From: Akebia trifoliata
Taxonomy: Eukaryota > Streptophyta > Magnoliopsida > Ranunculales > Lardizabalaceae
DNA: 64,000 nucleotides
Assembly: GCA_017979445.1 (NCBI GenBank)
Contig: JADQWC010000526.1
Coordinates: 248,001 to 312,000 of the forward strand
Direction: 5' to 3'
Positions 12,347-24,442 of this stretch are shown piece by piece. The translations under genes and the position numbers were made by a program. The notes under the pieces are model-generated. The model did not search any database, was not told where the DNA came from, and worked only from the letters and a program-made list of their open reading frames with translations. Each line of letters starts with the position of its first letter. Position 1 is the first letter of the stretch.

Positions 12347-13482
12347 TGTTTAAGTTGTACATTATGATAAAATAAAGAACAAAAGAAAACCTTGGCAAGT
12401 AAGGGTTGAACAACAGAGACAACATTAATCCAAAGTATTTTTTACTTGCAATCCAATTCAAATTTATGTAACTAATTAAAAACAATTTTCAAAAGAGCTT
12501 TATCTGAAATAAACTACTAAAATAAAAACTTAAAAATATGATAGAGAAGTGCAGATCAGATGGATTCACCTTCATAAGCTTTATCAATGAATTCTGGTTA
12601 TGTATTTATCTCGATCCACTAAATAAAACTAAATGTTTGTGGATGAAAAAATCAAACAGTCATAATAAAAACGAGATCAAAATATGCAATAAATTAAGTT
12701 GAGATTATTATATAAGTACTAATCGTTTTCTGTAAAGCATGGTTGTTCTTGAACTAATCAAAAAATGAACCATCAAAACTTTGAGAAATATTTAATATTT
12801 AACCTAATAATAAATACCTAACACTATCACAATAAAATTATGAAATAATTACGAGAACAATTAAAATACTGACAAAGTCTTGCTCCAACTTCCTCAACGA
12901 TCTAATGGAGAAGTTAGCCAATAATCATCGCAAGACCAACAAAGTAAATATAAAATAAAGATAACATATAAGAGAGGGGAGAGTAAAAGAAAGAAAAGAT
13001 CATTATTACTTATTGACTTGAACCGGTAGAGTCTCCTTACAAACTTCTATAAACTGAGAAAGAAAAATATAAAAGCTTAAAACTAAAATAATAGAAAAAG
13101 AGAAGTTGATCTCTAGGGAGATGAAAGATATATGCCCTTTAGTCTGGTATCTTATTTATAGAGATCGGATTAGGATTTCTAAGGTAATTAGGATTTCGAA
13201 AATATTTCGTGATTACAAAAATACCAAAGTCCTACTTCAATACGAATGTCTTTCAGCCGCCAAGCTTTAATATGAATTTCAAGGCTTGACCTTTTGAGTT
13301 GACCTCGTCATTGCCGTTGACCATGGCGTCGCGATATAATTTTGCTCAATTAACTTGAATTTTGGTCCACTGTCTTGTTTTGGACCCTGAATTACAATGG
13401 TAAGTTCGGATTTTTCTTATTCGCCTTGAAACTTTGTAAATATTTTCTATTACACATAAATAACAATAATTAGTTCTAAAAT
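12347..13482 (-). repeat. 5' LTR (right copy), outer end deleted
   Basis: Homologous to 6971-8237 but stops at 13482, where it meets host sequence AAGATGGACG, which in copy D's flank is at 17015. The missing outer end implies a deletion after or during insertion. Confidence 0.75.
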
Positions 13483-14654
13483 AAGATGGACGATTTTAAT
13501 TTTGTTCTTGAGGTTGCATTTTTTTTTCAATTAAAATATTAGACAATAAAGTTATATTTTATTTTTAGTTTTTTGAATTACATTTCATTATTTTATATTG
13601 TATGCATTTCAAAAAAAATAAAAATTGACTCATTTCATCAACTCTATCTGATGAGTTCTCCAATTAAGCTGGACTTAAATTTTAGAAATTTGATTATTTA
13701 CTAATTTTAATATTCTATGAAAGGTCCCAATTAATTGGCTAAGTCTGTAACACTTGTGGAGTGTAATATCAGAACCTGGGTTCAAAATCCATTGAACTCG
13801 CCTTTTCTACTAATAACTAATCCTTACCAACAAAGTAAAAAAAATGAAACCTATTATGTTCGAAAATGGTGCAACTCATGCCTCATGGGAGTCGTCTTTA
13901 AATTCCAAACTCTAACTTTTACTCATACTAAAACATTGTTTTTAAGACTGTTGGGGAGCTCCAATGAAACATAGATTGAAAATGGTAGTGAGAAAGACAC
14001 TCTCTTTATTCTTAAGGCTTGTTGGAGAGCTCCGAAAAATCCTAAACGAAAAGAACCATGATAATTTGACACTCACCTCTGGCAAATGCCCCCATCATAG
14101 AATTGTAGATCATTTTCCTTGGGATGCACAAGAAAAAGATTTATGGTTATTCGCATCCCGGTGCAAATGATATATGGTGCTATGATGGGGGCGTCATATT
14201 ATTACAAGTCAAACGAAAAATGGTAAGGAGAAAGAAAGTCTGTATGTTTTATTTAATCATATATAACAGGAAAAATTACATAATAGTCCCTAGCTCTAAT
14301 TTGTCTTTCAATTTAGTCCTTGACTTTTGTAGATTATCAAAATAGTCCATTTAGTAAATCCCTTTCTTCAAAACAGTCCCTGAAACTCACTCTTGATATT
14401 TCTCATGATTGAAATGTTAAAATTTTCCTAACCATTCAAACTCACAAATTTTCATTAAAAAAAAAATAGAATTTCTGACATCCTGATCAAGTTTTGGAGG
14501 CTACATTCCAATGAAAAGGATTTGAGAAGTGATCAGGGCCTAGAAAGTTGTTTCCAGTGCCCTATTTACAAATATTTTAACATTGAATAATGCATAAAAT
14601 CCTCTAAACAGATGTAATAAGTAGATCATCCATAATTATTATTATTTTTTAATA
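13483..14654. repeat. Continuation of unit A flank, then unassigned DNA
   Basis: The first 75 bp or so match 17015-17090 in the flank of copy D. From about 14266 to 14420 there is a dispersed repeat beginning AAAATTACATAATAGTCCC, found inverted near 62500-62645. Small ORFs (13735-14345) lie in this repeat-derived DNA and have no recognisable product. Confidence 0.45.
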
Positions 14655-15750
14655 AATTGTGAATTTCAGACTAATTATGGTTATTTATGTGTAATAGGTT
14701 AAAGTTGTGAGATTCAAAAGGATGAACCAAGATAATTGAATATGCACATTACAATTTAAGACTAAAGACACGACCACGGACCGAAGACCATAGTCAACGG
14801 GCCCACAAGCACCGTGGTATGGTGACATCAACGAACTTCATCTCGAGATTCGTGTAATGTTGAGGCGACATGATTTATAATGTAACACATTAGGTTTCAA
14901 AATCCTTAAAAAACATGATAGTGTTCCGAATTCTAAAAGAACCTTAATATAGTCTCTATAAATAGGAGACCAGAAAAAGTTTAGGGGGGATCTCTCTTCT
15001 CTTAATTCTCCTATATTTCTCTTGATTTTTAGGTTTACTTTCTGTTCAAGCTTTGCAAACAGAATGAATACTCTGCTAGATTCAAGCCAAGATTAATAAA
15101 GGATCATTAGTTTCTTCCCTATTCTCTTCTCTTTTTTATTTTTATTTTGTTTTTATTATTCTTGCTATGATCTGTGGCTAAACCTTCGTTAGAGAGGTCG
15201 ATGAAGCCTAAAAAAGATCATTTTAGATAATTATTTATTTAAATCATGCTTCAATACTTTGTTGTTATTGTTATACCAATTTCTTAAGTAATGATTATTA
15301 GATAGAATGTTATTCTTATCATTTTGATAAGTAATCTTAGATAAGTTCAAGTTAAATTATACTTTGTTAGATATTCGATATTTTATTTTTGATTTCGTCT
15401 TATTAAATATCATCACAGGATTTAGGATTATTATTTGGATTAACAGATATCATTTTCCAATCCAATAATATTAGCTTTGTTTATTGAATCGACATAATAA
15501 GTAAACAAAGAAATTGATAAGGTGACTTGTTTTGGTCGATTTGACTAATCTAATTATGTACATTGTGATTTCTACTCTTGTTTATGTTAGAGAAGTTTCA
15601 ATTCAATTTCATTTAATATTTCAAAGTGAGATTGTTTTAGATTAAAAGAAATTGTTGGATCAACGTTGTCTCTGTAGATTAACCCTTGCTTGCCAAGGTT
15701 TTTATATTTTTTTGTTCTCTTATTTTTATTGATAATCTGCACCGAACAAG
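14655..15750 (+). mobile_element. Solo LTR related to the element at 6971-13482, opposite orientation
   Basis: The start ('ctaattatggttatttatgt') and end (TAACCCTTGCTTGCCAAGG, about 15679-15697) are reverse complements of the LTRs at 6971 and 12347. A TATA-like CTATAAATAG is at about 14957. No second LTR or internal region is present. It ends about 65 bp before the broken start of NLR fragment D. Confidence 0.65.
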
Positions 15751-15817
15751 AAGAAAGAATCCATTTTTAAGAGATTTTTTCAAATATTTTGAAGATATAT
15801 GTAAAAAATTAGGGTTT

Positions 15818-16391
15818 CTAAATGTAAAGGACTCCCATTGGCAAACAAGGTCATGGGAGAGGTGTTGTTAGAGAAAGGAGACTCTATCCACAAGTGGAAG
15901 AAAATATTCATGCATCTAAAGCAAGAGTTGGCAGTCCAAGATGAGTTGATTTTCTCTCCATTGCAATTAAGTTATGAAGAGCATCCTAAACATTTGAAGC
16001 CTTTTATATTGTATTTTGTAGCATTCCCAAAAGATTATGAGATTATTACATTAGAACTAATTTGGTGGTGGATTGATGAGGGCTTTGTCCGGCAAAGGGA
16101 TGGAAGGACTGCAGAGGAGATTGGATTAAAATACCTTAATGAATTAATATGTCGTACTTTAATACTAGATGTAGAGAAGACATATATAGGAAAAAATTTA
16201 TATCATGTAGTGTGCATGATATGGCACGTGACATGATTATAAAGATTGTCAAGGAAGAAAATTTTTGGGGAGTAGATGAGAGGGGCATGCTAACTTGTAC
16301 AAATGATTCATGTCAGCTACATATTGAGAATTCAAAGATTGATCAAATTAAATCTCAATTGTTACAGACAATGATCAGGATGAATTTGTAG
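15818..16391 (+). pseudogene. ZAR1-like NLR fragment (copy D): end of NB-ARC only
   Basis: Begins inside the CKGLPLA motif and runs to the first residues after the winged helix, corresponding to about residues 361-552 of copy A. It keeps HLKQELAVQDELIFSPLQL and IWWWIDEGFVRQRDGRTAEE. A 1-bp indel near 16185-16195 shifts the frame just before the MHD region (SVHDMARDMI continues in another frame), and TAG at 16389 ends it. The coiled coil, P-loop and all LRRs are missing. At its 3' edge the sequence jumps straight into the type-1 flank (GGAAAATAATGTCCCC, as at 6256), so one deletion removed the LRRs and 3' UTR. Not functional. Confidence 0.9.
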
Positions 16392-18502
16392 GAAAATAAT
16401 GTCCCCACCTCCCAATATTATTCTCTTGTGACCCCCACCCCGAAAATTAAAATCCTACTCTCTTTTCTTTTTCCCCTGATATTTTCTTCATTGCTATCAG
16501 ACTCAATTTAAATTTTCCATAGAATTCATTTTCCTGAAAAAGTCATATGTTCCCTTAAAAATAAATTCCTCACTATCATGCACAATGGTTATCCCAATTA
16601 ATAAGAATCTACTAAAGTAAAATTCAACAAACGTAAATTGTGAAATTCAACTATGTGCAATGATCCAAAACATTTAAATAGTTTCATTCTTTTCAGGGCT
16701 AAAAATAGGTCCAAAGTCATGAGGAAAAAAATTATCTCTTTGGATGATTAATCATTTAATGATGTTATTTTTCAATCAAAGAGGTTATCTCATATCTCAA
16801 CTTGGATTCAATGGTTAGATAAATTGGATTAGCAAAAATGTTCAAACCAACCTTGTTGATCAAATATGCCATTAACCATGGATGCGTAATTGGCATTTAA
16901 TTATAAAATAGTTCAATTTATATTTTTATTGACATTCTCCCAAAAGGAAACTGGTTGTTGGCACTTTCCATAACTAAGCGGGAAACATAATCGAGCCAAC
17001 ATGATTCACCAACTAAGATGGACGATTTTTATTTAGTTCTTGAGGATGCATTATTTTTCAATCAAAATATTAGATAGTATAAGTTATATTTTATTTTAAT
17101 GTTTTTGGACAAATGTAAAAATTCATATTTCTATAAGGGGCCAAGTCAAGTCTGATCTTCCTTGTTCTTCAAGAAGGTAAGATAAGTTGGTTACTATTCA
17201 AAGGAAGTTCACATTGACTTGGGAGAGCACTTAGTATGGTCCATTGTCTTAACCCCTGATTTTGGTGTTACATATGTTGATATTCCATTTATCGATTTTA
17301 TCAATGTCTATAATATTCAGGCAATAGATCTAGATTTGATTAATTTTGTGTGGTTTCTATTTTTTGTCTTATGTTACCTGTCCTTCAGGGTGAGAAAGGG
17401 ACTCAAATTCTAGTTAGCCGAGAACTCGTTGTTTTTCTTGTGTCATCATTTGTCTTCTATTATTACCTGTCATTCACCACTTATTAAATAAAAAGTGATG
17501 AACTCGACACTGGTAAAACCCATCCATTTTCAATCTTCAAGTTTTTTTTTACTAAAATACATGGAATGTTCGACTAAAACCTTTAGATAATGACTTATTT
17601 AGATGATTTCAACCCAAAAGAACCATTCTTCATCGATTTTCATTCAAAAACTAAGAAAAAAAAATGAAAAAACCCTTAAAACTGGTTTCTTCTTTTTTCT
17701 TAAATCCTTTTTGATAGAACTGAATCTCCAAAACTCGATTAAGATGTCAAAAATCCAATTTTTGGATGAAAATGACGAATTAGAAACGGTTAGGACATTC
17801 AATCGTGAGAAATGAGGGAGATGAGATCCAGGGAGCATTTAGAAAGAAAAAGTTTACTAAATGTCTAGTTAAGCAATCGCTGAAAACTTAGGACTATCTA
17901 GAAAGATGCCCTTCCACAAGGGTCTTTTAAGTAATTTTCCCAATATTCTTTGGAATGGAAGCATCATTGTGGGTCAATGTCCTATAAATATTCATATTCA
18001 AATTAGTTGATTTGATCAGGTACAACTAGATGGCTTATATTTTGTGTGTACTTGGTCATAAAATTTCCCAATGCTAGGACTTCAATTGTGTTGTATTACA
18101 GTGCAACTAAACAAACCAAAATAAGATTTAGTTAATTAAGATCAACCAAATTTGTCAAAGCATCAAACATAATGAGATTTGTTGAAGCCCATTTAATTCA
18201 ATCCCAATGTTTTAGAAAGTGTGACGCCCATACAAGGCAGTTTGCCTGTACGAGGCAAGGTTGTATGAAGGATTAGACATGATTTTACAAAAGAAAAAAA
18301 AAAATAAAAAAGTAAAAAAAAAATAAAAAATCTAATAAAACTTTCAATACCATTTTCTTTTGTATTTTGTTGCATTGCATCTCCTCAATGCTTTGTACAT
18401 GGAATAAACTTTTCTTTTTAATATAATAGTTGACTAAATTTGGGGGCATTTTAATATAATAGATTTGTTTTTATTATTCTTGCAATGATCATGTATCAAA
18501 TT
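16392..18502 (+). repeat. 3' flank of NLR unit D (type-1 then type-2 flank)
   Basis: 16392-17090 matches the flank of copy A; 17119-18430 matches the flank of copy B (43325-44513, continuing at 52907). This copy carries neither the retrotransposon nor the CACTA element, so it preserves both empty sites (16952-17014 and 18387-18389). Small ORFs are not conserved. Confidence 0.75.
18387..18389. other. Empty target site (AAT) of the Pack-CACTA element
   Basis: Here CATCTCCTC-AAT-GCTTTGT is uninterrupted. In unit B the same bases are split as CATCTCCTC-AAT-[element]-AAT-GCTTTGT at 44511 and 52907. Confidence 0.85.
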
Positions 18503-19509
18503 GAGCAATTAAGTATTTGATGATACAAGATAGTAACAACAATACTTACAAAAATACTGTATCAAATTGGCCTTAGACAGTCAGAAAATAAACATAAGAG
18601 TTTATATGGCCACACCAACTCTTCTTATAACACATTAAACAATGAAATTAGAAATAGTATTTAGGTTCTGATAACTTTCTATTGTTTTATTCTTATTATT
18701 TGAAACAATTAAAATATTTTTACACAGATAACAAACATTTAAATCATCAAAACCCAATTATTTTTTATGTCAAAAGTTATAAAACTCATTTTTACTTTAT
18801 CAAGTTTTTATAAGCTGAGATCTTTATTTTGAAAATATCATGAATCATCTAGGATCTTAGATGAATCATTGAGATTCGCATTGACTATCTCGCCAAATTG
18901 TAGGATGACACTTCATCTCAGTTATGAAACAATGGGGTAATAAAATATCACTTTCTTATTTTTATTTTAATATAATTCTTCCCTTTGATGGACAACACAT
19001 TATAAATTTCATTATTTTCCACGATGATTGCTTACCTACTTCAATGTATAAATTACTTTATTTTTCAGATTTAATTATTGCCATTTGATCCGGTAGTAGT
19101 TCTTGTGCTTCATATTTAATTAAGTCAAATTCAACAATAACACTCTTACAACCCCTAAGTAGGCAATGGAAATATTTTTGGCGGTAGGGCCATCAATGAG
19201 TGGGTTCAAGCCGAGCTTGACTATGCCTTAACCCGGTCTTAAAGTGATGAACTGTAATTTAAGCCAGTTGGATCCAAGTCTTATAAAAATATAAAATTCA
19301 TGCATATTTTGAAGTCATTTGGAGCCATCTAATATTGCTTTTCATCAAAATATGGGTCGAATCTCTAACTTAGTTTAAAGGATTTGCCTACATCATCATG
19401 CTTGAAAGCATTCTCAATATTCTTTAAGAAGTAATGAAAAAGTAGTATGGTCTCTATTCAGTGTTGGTCCCCCCTCATAATGATATTTGGTCACTAACTA
19501 ATTTTCAGG

Positions 19510-19845
19510 GATATTCGGAGTTTCATCTCTAATGATATTTTTTTAAGTAAATGATAATAGTGGTTACAATTATTCCATATATTTTGATAGTGAAAATCAG
19601 ATTTTTAAGACTGACAATGATCGGTCTTTTCTAAGTGAACTAGAAAGTACTTTTTCTAGTTATCTTAATAATGGATCTAAGATTGACAATCAGTACCATG
19701 ATTGTTACATGGATGATGCTAAATATAATTGGAATAATCACATTAATGGTTACATTGACAATTATCTTCGTTCTGAAATAGGTATTGATAGTTACATTTC
19801 AAACGGTAGCAAAAATAACGATAACAACTATTACTTTATAGCTAC
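19510..19845 (+). pseudogene. accD: Plastid accD-derived fragment in nuclear DNA
   Basis: accD encodes the plastid carboxyltransferase beta subunit of acetyl-CoA carboxylase. The translation gives [14 protein letters not shown], then after a frameshift near 19550 [39 protein letters not shown] and GIDSYIS. In this order they match the variable N-terminal region of angiosperm accD (DIWx[34 protein letters not shown]). The catalytic C-terminal domain is absent. It is best read as a nuclear plastid-DNA insertion now amplified with spacer X. An old nuclear accD transfer is the alternative. Not functional. Confidence 0.78.
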
Positions 19846-20519
19846 ATTTGTAACCAAGGCGAAAGCAGTCAACTAACACAAATAAAAGTTTTTCAAAATA
19901 ATAATTTTTCTACCATAAATAGTTTTAAGAAATTATGTAAATGACCTTCTTTGAATCATGTCTATTGTAATGAAAAGTAATAATATTCCTTTCTCAAATT
20001 GGACTCGGATCATTCTCAAATTGGACTTCGATCTAACTGCTGATTCTGATCATTTGGGTTCAATCCATGGAGAATGTACCACACTGCCGCGTATCTTGTA
20101 GCGTCAATAGCAGTCCAACTCTTTAGTTCAAAGGATCTAGATGGACTATTTTATGATCAATTGTATCAAATTCAAGGCCCTAGGTCAAGTATTCAATTTT
20201 TTTCTCAAATGGAAGAAATATTACGGAGATAATAAAAAATACACCCCTAAATTTCTTTATTTATTGCCACTTGCTCGGTTGATTGCTCAGCTGCTTCAAT
20301 TATAATTCTATAATCTATGTTTAGCTGGTGGAACCTAATCCTTCAATATGATTCTTATTGTTTTCAAGTTGACCAGCTTATCCTAGAGATTCTAATTTCA
20401 AATTTTGAGAATTATCTAACAGTCAGGATTATAAGATGATATTATATTAATATCCTCCTAGCTGGTCTTTGTACGTATTATTTTAGTTTAGCAAACACCA
20501 GTGGCCGCTGTATTTGAAT

Positions 20520-20690
20520 AATTAAGTTGAAAGATACCATCCCCACTCAAAACTCATCAAAGCTTTTCTCATCTCAGCTTTCCTCTCTGCATCTCTCCCA
20601 ATCAGTGCAGGTAACTAATCCCACAATAGAGAGAAGAGAAGAGAAGATATAAATTACCGAAATTCTTGTAAGTGGTTATATTTTCTTTCC
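20520..20690 (+). promoter_or_regulatory. 5'-leader-like stretch without a gene
   Basis: CT-rich DNA ('ctttcctctctgcatctctc') followed by GTGCAG-GTAACT. In X2 (31905-32160) the same region is longer and holds two donor-like sites (AAACAG-GTACGA and GTGCAG-GTAACT), as in a spliced 5' UTR. No coding exon follows in either copy, so this may be a captured or orphaned promoter and leader. Confidence 0.3.
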
Positions 20691-21064
20691 ATTTGGTATC
20701 AGTTGTTTTAATTTCACTATTTTAATGGGTGGGTTGGGTTCCGTTGATGCAATGAAATAACACCGGATCAAAATCCAACTGTTGGTAGTTACTCTTGAGA
20801 TAATTATCATAGGGATTTGCATAAAATCCTAACTGTTGGATTGTTTGATTAGTTAAGCAAATGTTGTTCTCTGTTTTTTGGGAATTTTTTTTTTACTTAC
20901 CTCTCTTGATATGCAAATAAGTTACACTTCCTCAGTTTAGGATTGTATAACTTATTTGCAAAAATATATCACGATGCATTGTACAAAAGACCAAGAGATG
21001 AAACATACATTTTGATTTAAATTCTGCTCTGCCACCAATAATTTTCTTTCATCACACATGTGGC

Positions 21065-21345
21065 CACAACATGTAAAAAGCCCATTTTCGACGGCCCAAA
21101 GCCATTGAATTTCATAAAATTTGACAGATTACGGCGTTGAAAATTTTATTGTCGATTTTTTTTTTTCAATAGACCAAAATCATCAAATTAATGGAGGAGG
21201 GGAGAAATTCGACGACTCTAAGCCTTCGAATGTGGTCAAATATGGGGAACATAAAAAAAATTTGACGGCCTTGACCGTCGAAGTTTGGTTTCTAAGCCTT
21301 GGTCTGTCGAGTTTTCTTGTAGAATTATCCAGTTTTCACATAGTG
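21065..21345. mobile_element. CACTA-type MITE, TSD GGC
   Basis: Ends CACAACATGTAAAA and, inverted, CACTATGTGAAAA. GGC lies on both sides (21062-21064 and 21346-21348). The interior has repeated GACGGCC...GGCCGTCGA motifs, typical of the subterminal repeats of this family. A left-truncated copy is at about 32545-32738 in X2. Confidence 0.75.
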
Positions 21346-21347
21346 GG

Positions 21348-21454
21348 CACCAAGTGAAAAAAGGGCAAATCTGATGCCAAGGTTCGTTGAAATTGCTTGG
21401 ATTTAGCCAAATTCACGGACCTTGATGTCGAATTTACCCTTTCTTCACGTAGTG
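21348..21454. mobile_element. Short CACTA-type MITE abutting the previous one
   Basis: Terminal inverted repeats CACCAAGTGAAAAAAGGGC and CACTACGTGAAGAAAGGGT, 107 bp in all. Also present in X2 (about 32742-32848), so it predates the X duplication. No clear target duplication; it shares its first base with the neighbour's TSD. Confidence 0.6.
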
Positions 21455-22664
21455 TGTTGGCTTTCCCCTTTTTTTTTATTGGTAAAAGTAGACTTGAGAT
21501 CTAACTACGCCGATACATTTTGCTCTCCAATAAGTAATGCTAAATACTCACAAATAGGTCTGTTATTGACAGTATATAGTATTCTACTCCATCGGTCTAC
21601 TTCCCGTTTTTGACATTGGTCGATTGTTTCTTTCACTTCGGTAGCCCCATGACTCTAAAGTTTAAATACTTAAATTAATTAGTTAAAAAAATAATTATTT
21701 TATATGGAAACATATCATAATTGGTTGGCTTAGATAAGTTTTCATAATCTCAGCTGTGATTTTGAAAAATATTGGATGAGTCGTCTGCAAACTTAGATGT
21801 AACAATTTCGTGGATGTTTCACAATGACTTTCTTGCTCGGTTTCCTTCCAGACCAAGTGGACGATTCACATTCTTCTCTCAACTCGTAACCACCATTGTA
21901 GTGGTCTCCGTCATTCACATTCTTTAAGGAGAGAAAATCACAGAATTTTGAGTCTTAGACTTGTCGATCTCTCAATTACCTTAGATGGGTCTTCTATTTA
22001 CATGCTCTAGGGAGACCCTTGAGGTTAAACTAGTCTAATTTCCTTAATTTCTCAGTATTCCCAAGAAAACTACCCTTGAGGAGACGTTTAATCATTTGGA
22101 TGACATTTTTGGTAAAGTAATACATTTTATGTTACACACTAGCCAGTCAAAAAGGCAAGTCAAATTCTCGTATTATGGTCTAATTTATGCACATCATGCC
22201 TAAACCAACACGATATTTGTATGATGTCATATACAATTAAGGAATTTTTGTGCACCATTACAATTCACACACCATAGCATTTCACACACAAGAGTACAAA
22301 TTTGTTGTTAAAAGTTTTTTGTGCTACGCTGATGAACTGCTATGATTTTACCATGTGTACTGAAAAAATACTTAAAATCCAAAAACTCTTGGCCGTTCAA
22401 AAATTTCCTCCCTAAAGTTTCTCTCTACCAACTAATCTAGTGTACTTTTTTCAATACACATGGCAATGACCATTGGTCAATCAACTTAGCACAGAAATTT
22501 TAAACAACAAATTTGTACTCCACAATGAAGGCATCTAGAATTACAAATTAAATTTAAAAAAAAAAATCATTAGAGAGGGATTCAACAATGGGAGAATAAC
22601 ATCCAGTTTTTACTAAATTAAGCACTAGAAAATTATGCAATCAATTACTACCAATGGATTAGAG

Positions 22665-23112
22665 GGATGGCTCTAAATCTAGGTATCGTCCATGAATGAG
22701 ACAAATAGACATAGTGACTCATATATGCAAAATCTTGTGAGAAAAACTAGATGGCTCAAACGTTATTGAAAATATCAACCAAGACAGTAAAACTCGTTCA
22801 TATCAATTGTGATTTTTTATATTTTAATTAAAATAGTTAATTTAAAAAAATTAAGCATTTAGTATATAAATAAAATATGGTTTTATTACTAAATATCTTC
22901 TAATTTACCTTATTTTCTTAAAAAATTTATTATTTTTTTTATATAAATATTTATGAAAAAGTAATTCTAAACCGAATTATTTATTATTAATTTTATATAA
23001 ATATTTATGAAAAAATAATTCTAAACCGAATTAAATGGTTTTTCTCGTTCAAGACAACTCGATCTCATTCATGAACAAAACAAGACATCAATCTGAGTTT
23101 TGAAACCATGGT
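22665..23112. repeat. Dispersed inverted-end repeat
   Basis: Ends resemble 'ccatggtttcaaaactca' in inverted orientation. A collinear copy is in X2 (about 33975-34377), and related pieces sit in the NLR promoters (about 1857-2110, 39317-39560, 55613-55860) and at 18890-18930. Probably an unclassified MITE family. Confidence 0.45.
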
Positions 23113-23485
23113 TTTTTTTTTTTTTTAACTTTAGTCTTCAGTCTTTAGATTCTAGTTCTTTCAACCTTCAAATCACTATAACAAATTATGTATTTTTGGA
23201 ATCATTGTTGTTTTGTTTTGCATCGAATTGGCTCATTTGAAACTAAATGACTCAACCAAGAAAATGTGAAGTGACCCCCCCCCCCCCCCGATTTAAGATC
23301 TAGATTTTCCAAATCTCGAGGGTGGAGCGAAAAATAATTAAAAAATCCAAATTAAGATCTTCAAAACTTAAATATGATATGGATTTCTTCTAATTAATTT
23401 CAATAGAGTTTTCCCTAAAAATTGGACTTATAAAAAAATTTCACCTATAGAAATATACCTATGTAATCAAAATCCATGTATCTAC

Positions 23486-24387
23486 TAGAGGTGCACATGG
23501 TTCGAATTGGTTCAGATTTTAGCAAAATTGGAACCAAACCAATCCAATTACCCTATAGAACCGAACCAATCTTGGTTTGGATTGGTTCGGATCGATTCTC
23601 GGTTCTCATACTTATTATTTTCAATAGTAATAAGAATCATGAAAAAGAAGAGAGAAATAAAGGAACATCAGAAATTTCTATTCCACCTCTCCATTTCTCT
23701 GGTTCGTCGAAAATATAAAATTAAAAATTTTTATTCTGAAATTTCTATTCTAAAATTTATGTTCGAATAGAAAGGAACATAAAAAATTTCTATTCTATTC
23801 CACCTCTCCATTTCTCTGGTTCGTCGAAAATATAAAATTAATAATTTTTGTTTTGAAATTTCTATTCTAAATTTTCTATTTGAATAGAAAGGAACATGAG
23901 AATTTTCTGTTCGAATAGAAAGGAACATCAGAAATTTCTATTCTATTCCATCCCAATCACAGAGAATCTCACACACATAAGATACCCTCTGTAAAAAATC
24001 TTTTGACGAATTATGAATTTGGGTCAACATGATTTTCTAAATGAGAAATTACAATAGGGTTTTTAAATAGGATTTTTAAATATGTCGATTTTTAGTCTGT
24101 CTTTAACTCTTTATTGTTTATTTGGCCAAATCAGTTAAGAAAGGAAATTGCATTGTAGATTATTTTGTGAACCGAACGAAAATCTTTGTTTTCGAGACAA
24201 ACGAGAACGACGACAGCTAGGTTTTGAGAGAGAGAGTTACCTCTATTTTTTGATGAGGTGGCGAGGTGAGGTGAGCAAGGGAGATGAACGAGAACGACGA
24301 CGACTAGGTTTTTGATTTTCAAACTACTTCTAAGATCTATTCGAAGAAGAAGAGAGAAATAAAGAAAACAAAAATTTTATTTTTAAA

Positions 24388-24442
<55 letters not shown>

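Larger units (their letters stand above)
6971..13482 (-). mobile_element. Non-autonomous Ty3-type LTR retrotransposon (tRNA-Asp primed)
   Basis: Two direct LTRs (about 6971-8237 and 12347-13482) bracket about 4.1 kb. Orientation is minus: the primer site lies left of the right LTR, and a purine tract (8238-8257 on minus, TTTAGGGGTG type) abuts the left LTR. The primer site and a lone gag-type zinc knuckle suggest an Athila/Tat-like origin. No pol frame is visible. Compared with the empty site in the flank of copy D, 63 bp of host (16952-17014) and about 125 bp of the outer right LTR end are missing, so no target duplication survives. Confidence 0.8.
18503..23272 (+). repeat. Spacer X, copy 1 (X1)
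   Basis: Large non-coding unit shared with X2 (30632-34536) and, in part, X3 (53713-54635). It contains the longest accD-derived piece, a promoter or 5'-leader-like stretch (about 20520-20680), CACTA MITEs and a dispersed inverted-end repeat (about 22665-23112). X1 lacks the MITE at 31246 of X2, and has lost about 125 bp in the leader-like region between 'tca' and GTGCAG. It ends at a poly-C run (about 23276). Confidence 0.75.

Noticed and set aside
23476..23928. Cluster of ORFs on both strands with repeated peptides
   Set aside because: Generated by the GGTTCGG-rich ends and the 113-bp tandem units of the hAT-like element.
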